DNA of 64,000 nt from Pseudomonas parafulva (lineage in GTDB: Bacteria; Pseudomonadota; Gammaproteobacteria; Pseudomonadales; Pseudomonadaceae): the NCBI RefSeq assembly GCF_002021815.1, contig NZ_CP019952.1:2883001-2947000 (forward strand), given 5' to 3'. The notes beneath the pieces are model-generated. The model searched no databases. It saw nothing but the letters and a program-made list of their open reading frames with translations, and had not been told where the DNA came from. Positions 12,930-20,677 of this stretch are shown here, in pieces. A program made the position numbers and the translations under genes. How positions within the stretch are numbered: the first letter of the stretch is position 1; each line of letters begins with the position of its first letter.

Positions 12930-12931
12930 CC

Positions 12932-12953
12932 GGGGCAGCCTGATGGCTGCCCC
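12932..12953. terminator. Bidirectional hairpin between convergent genes
   Basis: GGGGCAGCC-TGAT-GGCTGCCCC, a perfect nine-base stem with a four-base loop, between the lipoprotein gene and the convergent aminopeptidase gene. It probably serves both, although the T-tracts are weak. Confidence 0.6.
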
Positions 12954-12962
12954 CCATATGCC

Positions 12963-14771
12963 TTAGATCGCCTCAGTACGTGATAACAACCACGCCAGCG
13001 CCTTTCCTTCCAGCAGTGGGGCCAATCGCTCGCGCACCATGGCATGGTAACTATTGAGCCAGCAAACCTCCGGCTCAGTCAGCCGCTGCGGCAGCAAGCA
13101 ACGCGTATCGATGGGGCACAGCGTCAGGGTCTCGAAATCGAGAAATTCACCGAATGCACTGCGGCCGGCGCTTCGCGCGGCGACCAGGTTTTCAATCCGC
13201 ACCCCCCATTGCCCAGGTCGGTAGGTGCCAGGCTCGATTGAACTGATCATGCCTTCTTGCATGGCGGTCTGCGGCGCGGCCGCTGCCTGATAGGCAATCA
13301 CCTGAGGCCCTTCATGAACATTCAGGAAATAGCCCACTCCATGGCCGGTGCCGTGGCCGTAATCGACCTGGTCGGCCCAGAGGGGCGCACGGGCTATGGC
13401 GTCAAGCATGGGCGACAGCACGCCCCGCGGGAAGGTCGCCCGCGACAGCGCTATCATGCCTTTTAGCACACGGGTGCAATCGAGCTTCTGCAGGTCGCTC
13501 GGTTGCCCGATGGGGACCATACGCGTGATATCCGTGGTCCCACCCAGGTATTGGCCGCCAGAGTCAATGAGTAGCAGGCCGTCGCCCTTGATCACTGCGT
13601 GTGACTGATCAGTGGCCCGATAGTGGGGCATCGCACCATTGGCATTGAACGCAGCAATGGTCGAGAAGCTCAACGAGACGAAGCCCGGTCGCCGGACGCG
13701 CGCCGCGGTGAGTTGCTCATCGACGGTCAGTTCGGTCACCACCTGGGTCGCGAGCGCTTCTTCAAACCAGGCGAAAAATTCGCACAAGGCCGCGCCGTCC
13801 TGCTCCATCGCCCTACGAACATGCTCAAGTTCGCCCTCAGCCTTGCACGCCTTGCTCAGGGTACTGGGATTCGAGCCTTCCACGAGCACTACCCCTTCGC
13901 CTAGCGGCTCGAGCAACCCGCACGTCACCCGCGCTGGATCCACCAACAAGCGACTACCAGGTGGCAACTGACCAAGGGCGCCGGTAGCCTCGGTGTAGTC
14001 TCGCACTTCGATGCCATCCTCGCGCAGCGCCTGACATAGAGGCTCATCGACTTTTCCCGAGGCAATGAAAAGCTGCACGCGCCGCGCATCGATCAGGGCA
14101 AACGCCAGGAACACCGGATTGTAAGACACATCGCTACCGCGCAAGTTGAACAACCAGGCAATGTCATCAAGGGTGGCGATGAAATGACTGTCCGCACCTT
14201 TGGCCTGCATCGCCTGCCGCACCTGCGCCAGCTTCTGCGCACGGCCCACTGCTGCGTAGGGCGCAAGATGTGAATACACCGGGTTGGACGGTAGCGTCGG
14301 CCGGTCGCTCCAAACGCGACCCAGCACATCCTGGTCAGTCACCAACCTTGCGCCTCGCTGGCCAAGGCGCTCTCGCAACTGGCGAGCCGAAGCCAAAGCC
14401 ATCGCACGACCATCTACGCTGGCGCACCCCTGCGGTTGCACATGTTCAGCCAACCAGTCCAGCGCGCTCGGCTGCCCGGGTGACAATTTCATCAATTCGA
14501 TGCCGCTACCTGCCAGCTCTCGCTCAGCCTGCTCCCAGTAGCGGCTATCGACCCACAGCCCGGCAAACTGCTGGCTTATGACCAGGGTGCCGACCGAGCC
14601 AGTGAAGCCCGACAGCCACTGGCGGCCTTGCCAGTAGCCTGGCAGATATTCGGAAAGATGAGGGTCTGCCGATGGAACCAGCAAGGCGTCAAGCCCTTCT
14701 GCGGCCATGGCCTTACGCGTCGCGGCAAGACGCTGGGCCGTGGTCTGTTGGAGAGTGGTGTGCACGATCAT
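12963..14771 (-). CDS. Xaa-Pro aminopeptidase (M24B family, long form)
   Basis: A 602-residue metallopeptidase that removes N-terminal residues preceding proline. It has two creatinase-like N-terminal domains (about 10-310), a pita-bread M24 catalytic domain (about 320-545) and the extra C-terminal region of the about 600-aa aminopeptidase P1 type. All five metal ligands are visible: D403, D414, H477, E513 and E527 (motifs IDSGG, TTDITR, GHGTGHGVG, SIEPG, VRIEN). The frame runs upstream to 14840, but the ATG at 14771 (AAGG just before it; MIVHTTLQQ start) gives the usual family length. It is likely cytoplasmic and faces a convergent lipoprotein gene. Confidence 0.88.
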   Translation of the reverse strand: MIVHTTLQQTTAQRLAATRKAMAAEGLDALLVPSADPHLSEYLPGYWQGRQWLSGFTGSVGTLVISQQFAGLWVDSRYWEQAERELAGSGIELMKLSPGQPSALDWLAEHVQPQGCASVDGRAMALASARQLRERLGQRGARLVTDQDVLGRVWSDRPTLPSNPVYSHLAPYAAVGRAQKLAQVRQAMQAKGADSHFIATLDDIAWLFNLRGSDVSYNPVFLAFALIDARRVQLFIASGKVDEPLCQALREDGIEVRDYTEATGALGQLPPGSRLLVDPARVTCGLLEPLGEGVVLVEGSNPSTLSKACKAEGELEHVRRAMEQDGAALCEFFAWFEEALATQVVTELTVDEQLTAARVRRPGFVSLSFSTIAAFNANGAMPHYRATDQSHAVIKGDGLLLIDSGGQYLGGTTDITRMVPIGQPSDLQKLDCTRVLKGMIALSRATFPRGVLSPMLDAIARAPLWADQVDYGHGTGHGVGYFLNVHEGPQVIAYQAAAAPQTAMQEGMISSIEPGTYRPGQWGVRIENLVAARSAGRSAFGEFLDFETLTLCPIDTRCLLPQRLTEPEVCWLNSYHAMVRERLAPLLEGKALAWLLSRTEAI

Positions 14772-14971
14772 GCCCTTATCAGTGGCGACATCCGGTATGC
14801 CTGAGCGCTTGATGATGGAATAGCTGCCCGCGGCCTGCAATCAGCAATCTCCGTGCTGCACGCTTCTGAGAAAGGGCCTACGCCGGACCATACCATTGAT
14901 CCTGCCATGCTGAACTTCACCAACGTCCCGGATTCAGAGGCAGTACAGCTCGTCTTGCAAGAGGGATCGTC

Positions 14972-16084
14972 ATGCCCAGTGCCTGTCATCGCAAACAGGG
15001 CGTCGTGGTACTCGACACTCGGCCTCACACGCCCGACCACGAGCACGCCGTGCACCGTAAGCTATCGGAAGGCTTCGCACAGTTGCTGGACTGCCCTGTG
15101 ATAGACCTGCACGGACCGACACGGGCGGACGCTTCGTACTACTACATGCTCACCCAGCCTTTGGTCGACACCGCAGATCTGACAGCACTGGGTATAAAAA
15201 GCGAAGCCGATTTTTTCGGCGGTGCCGTCGCTCATCCGTTCATGTCCACCAAGGCCATTTCACACCCTCTGCCGCCAGGTGCTCCACCGAAGCCTGATTG
15301 GCCTGAGGCATTTGCCCGGCAGGCCTGGGACGCGCTGCTCAAGGGCTACACCGTATTCGACAAGGCCACCGCCCGGCACGCCGCACAACTGTTGTTGATC
15401 ACAGGGCCTGTACGACTGAAACCCGTACGCGCATGCGCGGGTCGAGGGCAGGCCGTGTTCTCCACGCTCGAAGAACTTGAACCCCTACTCTGTGCGGTGG
15501 ATGACGCAGAACTCTTGATTTGGGGCCTGGTGATGGAACAGAACCTGAGCAACGTCGAGACGTTCAGCGTCGGCCAGGTACGGGTTGCAGGCTTGGTCTG
15601 CAGCTATTACGGCACACAGCAACTCACCCAGGATCACCAAGGTATCGAGGTGTACGGCGGCTCTGACCTGACCTTCGTACGAGGAGGCTTTGCGTCTCTG
15701 CTGGCCGGCCCCTTGGAAAAGAGCGTTCGCGTGGCGATTGAGCAGGCGATGACTTATGACCAAGCGGCCGATCGACATTTATCTGGCTTCATCGCCTCAC
15801 GCCGCAATTACGATATCGCCCGCGGCACCGATACCAAAGGCGACATTTTCAGTGGCGTGCTGGAACAATCCTGGCGGATGGGCGGTGCCAGCAGCGCCGA
15901 ATTGCTCGCCCTTCAGGCATTCGCTGCCAACGCCAGGGTCGATCGAGTGCGGGCTAGCACCCACGAAGTCTTCGGCACGCCCGCGCTACCGGCGGATGCC
16001 ACACTTTTCTACCAAGGAAACGACAGTGAACTCGGACAACTCACCAAATACGCGCGGCTGCGACACGTTGGCCATTCAGAGTGA
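14972..16084 (+). CDS. DUF3182 family protein
   Basis: A 370-residue protein matching the DUF3182 family, known mainly from Pseudomonas and other proteobacteria. GAGGG precedes the ATG at 14972. The central part (about 110-300) has the look of an ATP-grasp-like fold: KGYTVFDKATARHAAQLL, LLITGPVRLKPVRACAGRGQ and later a conserved NYDIARG segment. No signal peptide. No reaction is established, so ligase-type activity is only a suggestion. Its last 59 bp overlap the next gene, an alpha/beta hydrolase, implying translational coupling and a shared role. Confidence 0.75.
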   Translation: MPSACHRKQGVVVLDTRPHTPDHEHAVHRKLSEGFAQLLDCPVIDLHGPTRADASYYYMLTQPLVDTADLTALGIKSEADFFGGAVAHPFMSTKAISHPLPPGAPPKPDWPEAFARQAWDALLKGYTVFDKATARHAAQLLLITGPVRLKPVRACAGRGQAVFSTLEELEPLLCAVDDAELLIWGLVMEQNLSNVETFSVGQVRVAGLVCSYYGTQQLTQDHQGIEVYGGSDLTFVRGGFASLLAGPLEKSVRVAIEQAMTYDQAADRHLSGFIASRRNYDIARGTDTKGDIFSGVLEQSWRMGGASSAELLALQAFAANARVDRVRASTHEVFGTPALPADATLFYQGNDSELGQLTKYARLRHVGHSE

Positions 16085-16838
16085 GACGATAGAGCTGCCG
16101 GTGAACGGGGATACCATCTGCGCGACGCTGGTCAGCCCCGGCAGCAAAATCCCCGGCATCCTGTTCGTTCACGGCTGGGGCGGCAGCCAGCAGCGGGACC
16201 TCGCTAGAGCGCGACACATCACAGGACTTGGCTGCGTCTGCATGACCTTCGATCTGCGCGGCCACGAGAAAACCCAAAGTCAGCGCCTGACGGTAACGCG
16301 AGAGCAGAATTTGCAGGATCTGCTAACAGCCTACGACCGGCTCATCAGCCACTCCACTGTGGACCCCAACGCCATCGCCGTGATCGGCACCAGCTACGGC
16401 GGCTACCTGGCTACTTTGTTGACCTCGATGCGCCCGGTCCGCTGGCTGGCCCTGCGGGTACCGGCCATGTACTGGGACGAAGAATGGAATACGCCCAAGC
16501 AGTCCCTGGACCGACAACGGCTCAATGACTATCGCCGTCGCCCCTTGGCGCCGTCTGACAACCGTGCTCTGGCCGCCTGCGCCGAGTTTACCGGCGATGT
16601 TCTGCTGGTCGAATCCGAGCATGATGACTACGTACCCCACAGCACGCTGATGAATTACCGATCAGCCTTCGGCAGTGCCCACTCGCTCACCCACCGGATT
16701 GTCGACGGCGCCGACCACGGCCTGTCCACCGAAGAGAGCCAGAAGGCCTACAGTGCGCTGCTGGCGGCATGGATCAGCGAAATGGTCATTGGTGCTCGCC
16801 TGGACCGCTATCCCCACTACGCACCCTGGTACGCGTGA
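16026..16838 (+). CDS. Alpha/beta hydrolase
   Basis: A 270-residue serine hydrolase. The nucleophile elbow GTSYGG (S123), an acid in the ESEHDDYVP segment (D200/D201) and His231 in DGADHG form the triad; FVHGWGG (about 47-53) supplies the oxyanion loop. It resembles peptidase S9/dipeptidyl-like small hydrolases. The frame is open back to 15756, but a GTG at 16026 with AAGGAA seven bases upstream is the best start; an ATG at 15999 is the alternative. It overlaps the DUF3182 gene by 59 bp, so the two are probably made together. Substrate unknown. Confidence 0.8.
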   Translation: MNSDNSPNTRGCDTLAIQSETIELPVNGDTICATLVSPGSKIPGILFVHGWGGSQQRDLARARHITGLGCVCMTFDLRGHEKTQSQRLTVTREQNLQDLLTAYDRLISHSTVDPNAIAVIGTSYGGYLATLLTSMRPVRWLALRVPAMYWDEEWNTPKQSLDRQRLNDYRRRPLAPSDNRALAACAEFTGDVLLVESEHDDYVPHSTLMNYRSAFGSAHSLTHRIVDGADHGLSTEESQKAYSALLAAWISEMVIGARLDRYPHYAPWYA

Positions 16839-16841
16839 AGC

Positions 16842-17198
16842 TCACTCCACCTGACAGTACAACGCTCCGTCTGGATGGCGAGCCAGACACCGCAGGGCCG
16901 TGAAAGCAGCAAAGTTCACGGCGCTGGCGTGATACTGCTGGAGGAGACCCAGAAACGAACCGTCCAGCACTTGCTCGACAGCCGCCTCACAGGCTTCCCG
17001 GTTGGTCCACTGCAGCGACTGAAGCAGACAATTGCCATCTTCGCTCACCTGAACGCTGACCGCCCGGAGGTCTTCAAAGCGCGCTGCCAGTGACTCACTG
17101 CGCTGCATCAATGCCTGGGCCAATGCTTGCTGAAAGACGACGGCGACCCGATATTCGATCATCTGGTTGTACCAAATGGCTGAGACACTTCCTGACAT
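16842..17198 (-). CDS. Conserved hypothetical protein, 118 aa
   Basis: A perfect AGGAGG lies seven bases before the ATG at 17198, which marks the start although the frame continues upstream. The 118-residue product is soluble, with helix-rich FQQALAQALMQRSE and a pattern (hydrophobic strand, long helix, Val/Leu-rich strand) compatible with a small alpha/beta barrel-type fold. I do not recognise the family. It ends three bases from the convergent hydrolase stop, and its start lies 52 bp after the end of a GlxA-type regulator on the same strand. Confidence 0.6.
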   Translation of the reverse strand: MSGSVSAIWYNQMIEYRVAVVFQQALAQALMQRSESLAARFEDLRAVSVQVSEDGNCLLQSLQWTNREACEAAVEQVLDGSFLGLLQQYHASAVNFAAFTALRCLARHPDGALYCQVE

Positions 17199-17250
17199 CG
17201 ACAACCTCCTGACAGGGGATACACATCGCAATGCCCGGAAGGTTAAAACC

Positions 17251-18285
17251 TCAACCAATCTCGAGGTCAAGAGGGTCGCTACGCCATGCACCCCGATCCT
17301 CAGGCATTGAAGTCACGCCCTGCCGTCGAAATGCACTGGGGGTGATGCCTGTGGCGCGCTGAAATACCTTGCGAAACGCACCGGGGTCGCGATAACCGAC
17401 ATCCCAAGCGATCTGGTCGACTGTCCTGCGTGTGAACTCAAGCAAACGTGCTGCCCGGCATACTCTGATCTGCTGACAGTACTCGGTGGGGCGCAAGCCT
17501 GTAGCCAAGCGAAATCGCCTCAAAAACGTGCGCGGCTCCAGGCTGGCGCACGCTGCCATTGCTGCGAGGCCCGCCGTCCGCGCGCCCGTAGCCTGCAACC
17601 AGTGCTGTACCTTCAGGACCGCTTCATCGCCATGATCAAGCAACGGGTTGAGGCAAGTGCCGGGCAAAGCGGCAGGTATCGGATCTACCGCCAGAAAGTT
17701 CGCAGTTTCAGCGGCAACGGTATTGCCCATAAATCGCTGCACCAAACTCAGGCCCAGACTGGTCCAGGCCATCAGGCCAGCGGAGCTGACGATATCGCCG
17801 TCGTCGAGCAACACCTGTTGAGCCTCAGCCCTGAGGTGCGGGTAACGCGCCTTCAGTAGCTGCACATGATTGCGATGGGCGCATGCGGTGCGTCCATCCA
17901 GCAGACCGCAGTCGGCTATGAAGAAAACCCCGATGCACACCGAGGCCAGAACGGTGCCTTCCTGGTGCAATCGGCACAAAGCCGAGCGATGGCGAGCCAG
18001 GCAGGCATCGTGGGGAACGGCGTGCAAACTTGGCGGGATGATCAGAACACGCAGTCTCGCATCACTGTCATCCCCTGAAGGAGCCTCAGGCAGCAGTTCT
18101 TCCTCTGCACCCACACCCCATACGCTGATACGCACACGAGGCGCTTGGGCCGCACCCAACCCGTCAGCCATACGGTTAGCCACGTCGAACAGGTCGTGCA
18201 GGCCGTGGATCGCTGCCTCCTGCGCATCGGGATAGCGAAGCAGGCCAATCTCGATAAAACGAGCCATGTCAGTTTTGCCCCGCAT
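17251..18285 (-). CDS. GlxA family transcriptional regulator (DJ-1/PfpI + AraC HTH)
   Basis: A 344-residue two-domain regulator. Residues about 10-190 form a DJ-1/PfpI (glutamine-amidotransferase-like) domain with the elbow cysteine in SVCIGVFFIADCGLLDGR. Residues about 235-330 form an AraC/XylS pair of helix-turn-helices (RTFLRRFRLATGLRPTEYCQQIRV and VGYRDPGAFRKVFQRATGITPSAFR). It diverges from a cysteine hydrolase gene, a common pairing in Pseudomonas in which the regulator responds to amides or quaternary amines. The start may be 18285 or the in-frame ATG at 18267 (MARFIEIG). Confidence 0.88.
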   Translation of the reverse strand: MRGKTDMARFIEIGLLRYPDAQEAAIHGLHDLFDVANRMADGLGAAQAPRVRISVWGVGAEEELLPEAPSGDDSDARLRVLIIPPSLHAVPHDACLARHRSALCRLHQEGTVLASVCIGVFFIADCGLLDGRTACAHRNHVQLLKARYPHLRAEAQQVLLDDGDIVSSAGLMAWTSLGLSLVQRFMGNTVAAETANFLAVDPIPAALPGTCLNPLLDHGDEAVLKVQHWLQATGARTAGLAAMAACASLEPRTFLRRFRLATGLRPTEYCQQIRVCRAARLLEFTRRTVDQIAWDVGYRDPGAFRKVFQRATGITPSAFRRQGVTSMPEDRGAWRSDPLDLEIG

Positions 18286-18367
18286 AGTGTCTTTCGCGCC
18301 GATTCACCCCTATCACGCGACAGCCTATAACTAAGCAACAGTCAAAACCACTACCCCCGGAGGCAAC

Positions 18368-18931
18368 ATGAACACTCACGCACTGATCATCATCGACATC
18401 CAGAATGACTATTTCGCAGGCGGCAAATGGCCTCTGGAAGGTGTCGAGCGCGCCGCTGAAAATGCGGCCCGCCTGCTCCAGGCTGCCCGCGACGCGAACG
18501 ACCTCATCGTGCATGTACGCCACGAGTTCGACAGCGCCGACGCCCCCTTTTTTGCTCCAGGCACTTCGGGCGCAGCCATTCACCCAAGTGTTCAGCCGAT
18601 GCCTGGAGAGACTGTGATTCTCAAACACAAGGTCAACGCTTTTCTCTCGACCGATCTTGCGCCGACGCTCGAACGCCAGGGCATCAGGTCGCTGACCGTC
18701 GTGGGCAGCATGAGCCACATGTGCATCGATGCAGCGGTGCGCGCAGCAGCTGACCTCGGGTACGAAGTCACGGTCGCCCATGATGCCTGCGCCACGCTGG
18801 CCCTGGAGTTCAACGGCAAAAGGGTACCTGCTGCACAGGTGCATGAGGCATCGATGGCTGCACTGGCGTTCGCCTATGCATCGGTGCGCAGCACCGATGC
18901 ATTGCTCCAAGAGGCTGCTGGCCACGCCTGA
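18368..18931 (+). CDS. Cysteine hydrolase (isochorismatase/nicotinamidase superfamily)
   Basis: A 187-residue isochorismatase-fold enzyme. The Asp-Lys-Cys triad is visible: D10 in IIDIQNDYF, K88 in KHKVNAF and C119 in SHMCIDA, with the cis-peptide motif just before the cysteine (GSMSH). Members hydrolyse amides such as nicotinamide, ureidoacrylate or N-carbamoyl compounds. Having the cysteine argues for amidase rather than isochorismatase activity. GGAGG lies upstream of the ATG. It is divergent from the GlxA-type regulator, probably its controller. Confidence 0.88.
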   Translation: MNTHALIIIDIQNDYFAGGKWPLEGVERAAENAARLLQAARDANDLIVHVRHEFDSADAPFFAPGTSGAAIHPSVQPMPGETVILKHKVNAFLSTDLAPTLERQGIRSLTVVGSMSHMCIDAAVRAAADLGYEVTVAHDACATLALEFNGKRVPAAQVHEASMAALAFAYASVRSTDALLQEAAGHA

Positions 18932-18939
18932 TCGCCACT

Positions 18940-19515
18940 TTAGATCACTACATTGCGTACAAACTTCACTGCGACCGCGCCATCGTTGCGATAGGCGTAA
19001 CGGCAATTGCTGGCGAATACGTGAAAGCGTCCCTGCTCGAGTCGGTGCTCGACACCCTCGATAATCAGCGTTAGTACACCTTCGACCACGTAGATCTGCT
19101 CGCTCCAGCCTTCGGCATCTGCCTCGCTGCGATAGTGTTCGCCGACCGCCAGCGTCCATTCCCACAGCTCAACTTCGCGACGGGCCATGCTGCTTGCCAG
19201 CAGGATGGCCCGGCTTTGCGGATGCTCACCCGCCCAGGCCAGCTCTTCGATACGACCAGGGTTACGCTGGTCAGGCGCCTGGATCAATGTGCTGAACGCC
19301 ACCCCGAGTGCCTCGGCGATGAGGTCGAGCGTGGTGAGGCTGACATTTTTCTCGCCAGCCTCAATCGCCACCAGCATGCGACGGCTGACACCTGAACGCT
19401 CGGCCAAGGTTGCCTGGCTGATGCCAGCAGCGTTGCGCAGACTGCGAACATTCAAGCTCACGTGTTGCAGCACCGAAGCACGATGCGAGGCGTCGTTGTG
19501 CACTATATTGCTCAC
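18940..19515 (-). CDS. XRE family regulator with C-terminal cupin sensor
   Basis: A 191-residue regulator. Residues about 16-75 form an XRE/Cro-type helix-turn-helix (LRNAAGISQATLAERSGVSRRML...GEKNVSLTTLDLIAEALGV). Residues about 110-190 form a cupin beta-barrel (EGWSEQIYVVEGVLTLIIEG...). Such proteins repress metabolite genes and sense a small ligand in the cupin. It diverges from a DMT exporter, and the intergenic region holds a palindrome whose half-sites recur in front of rhtA, so both exporters may be its targets. Confidence 0.88.
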   Translation of the reverse strand: MSNIVHNDASHRASVLQHVSLNVRSLRNAAGISQATLAERSGVSRRMLVAIEAGEKNVSLTTLDLIAEALGVAFSTLIQAPDQRNPGRIEELAWAGEHPQSRAILLASSMARREVELWEWTLAVGEHYRSEADAEGWSEQIYVVEGVLTLIIEGVEHRLEQGRFHVFASNCRYAYRNDGAVAVKFVRNVVI

Positions 19516-19524
19516 CCCTAGTTA

Positions 19525-19544
19525 TTGCGCAGTATACTGCCCAC
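19525..19544. promoter_or_regulatory. Palindrome between the XRE-cupin and DMT genes, candidate operator
   Basis: TTGCGCA-GTATAC-TGCCCAC, containing the perfect 12-bp dyad GCAGTATACTGC. It lies ten bases before the XRE start and 43 bases before the exporter start. Its half-sites match the palindrome upstream of rhtA (11550-11571) at 12 of 14 positions. Confidence 0.6.
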
Positions 19545-19586
19545 TTTGCGCCGATTGTGCGCCCTGTCCTACGAGCCTGCAACCGC

Positions 19587-20534
19587 ATGAATAAGTCACG
19601 CCCGCAACGTCCCACCTTTTCGTTCCGTCTTAGCAAAGCCGAGTGGGTACTGGTGTTCATCACCATGTTATGGGGCGGTACATTCCTGCTGGTGCACAAC
19701 GTGATGGCCGTCAGTGGCCCCATGTTTTTCGTGGGCTTGCGCTTCGCCGCGGCTGCCCTGTTCGTCGGCATGGTCTCGGCCCGCGCCTTGCCAGGGTTAA
19801 CCCTTGTCGAATTCAAGGCAGGCCTGTCGATTGGCGTATTGATCATGTTGGGCTACGGCCTGCAGACCATGGGCCTGCAGACGATCAGCAGCAGCCAGTC
19901 GGCGTTCATCACGGCGCTCTACGTGCCCTTCGTACCCTTACTGCAGTGGCTGGTGCTGGGTCGGCGCCCGGGCCTGATGCCCAGCCTTGGGATCGGCCTG
20001 GCATTCGTTGGGTTGGTCCTGCTCGCCGGGCCGCAGGCCGGTAGCCTGCACATGAGCGAAGGCGAGGTAGTGACATTGGTGAGCGCCGTCGCCATCGCCG
20101 GCGAAATCATTCTGATCAGCCGCTTTGCCGGGCGCGTCGACGTTCGCCGCGTTACTGTGGTGCAACTGGCAACGGCCTCGGCACTGGCATTCATGGTGAT
20201 GCTGCCTACCCAGGAATCGGTACCCGATTTCTCTTGGCTTTTGCTGAGCAGTGCGATTGGCTTGGGTCTGATGAGCGCGATCATCCAGGTGGCGATGAAC
20301 TGGGCACAAAAATCGGTATCACCCACCCGGGCCACGTTGATCTATGCCGGTGAGCCAGTGTGGGCCGGCCTCGTCGGACGGCTAGCGGGAGAGCGCCTGC
20401 CAGGGTTGGCATTGTTGGGCGGCCTGCTGATCGTCATCGCCGTGGTCATCAGCGAGTTGCGCGTGCGCCGCAGGCCAGAATCTGCTGGTACTGAACTTGC
20501 ACAGAATGAACGTCAACTCAAGACCGGTCTCTAA
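19587..20534 (+). CDS. DMT/EamA family transporter
   Basis: A 315-residue inner-membrane protein with about ten predicted helices in two EamA repeats (motifs WVLVFITMLWGGTFLLVH and SPTRATLIYAGEPVWAGLVG). It probably exports an amino acid or other metabolite. The frame also opens at a GTG (19557), but the ATG at 19587 leaves room for the promoter and palindrome at 19525-19544 and gives a normal length. It is divergent from an XRE-cupin regulator. It is related to rhtA in this window only at superfamily level. Confidence 0.85.
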   Translation: MNKSRPQRPTFSFRLSKAEWVLVFITMLWGGTFLLVHNVMAVSGPMFFVGLRFAAAALFVGMVSARALPGLTLVEFKAGLSIGVLIMLGYGLQTMGLQTISSSQSAFITALYVPFVPLLQWLVLGRRPGLMPSLGIGLAFVGLVLLAGPQAGSLHMSEGEVVTLVSAVAIAGEIILISRFAGRVDVRRVTVVQLATASALAFMVMLPTQESVPDFSWLLLSSAIGLGLMSAIIQVAMNWAQKSVSPTRATLIYAGEPVWAGLVGRLAGERLPGLALLGGLLIVIAVVISELRVRRRPESAGTELAQNERQLKTGL

Positions 20535-20573
20535 AGCTCCGACTATCCTCTGTAAAAAACTGTTATAAAAAAA

Positions 20574-20614
20574 CAGCCTGTCACAGCCCTTTTGTAGGAT
20601 TCTGCGACAGGTTG
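20574..20614 (-). terminator. Inverted repeat upstream of the Mrp operon with T-run on the minus strand
   Basis: CAGCCTGTCACAG pairs with CTGCGACAGGTTG (12 of 13 positions, one a G-T wobble). A-runs precede it on the plus strand, so the U-tract would follow on the minus strand. That is an intrinsic terminator facing left, although no minus-strand gene lies upstream of it. It may instead end transcripts of the DMT gene or belong to an antisense RNA. Confidence 0.4.
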
Positions 20615-20618
20615 TGTG

Positions 20619-20648
20619 TTGGTCGATGACCCGTTCGGCACGTATGAT
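20619..20648 (+). promoter_or_regulatory. Possible sigma-70 promoter of the Mrp operon
   Basis: TTGGTC (20619-20624) and TATGAT (20643-20648) are 18 bp apart, 30 bases before the mrpA start. A reasonable but not decisive match. Confidence 0.35.
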
Positions 20649-20677
20649 CCTTGGAAAACCTCTCAGAATAGAACTCT

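Noticed and set aside
18269..19165. 298-residue minus-strand frame over the cysteine hydrolase gene
   Set aside because: Antisense to a gene with an intact Asp-Lys-Cys triad and Shine-Dalgarno; no domain is seen in the minus frame.
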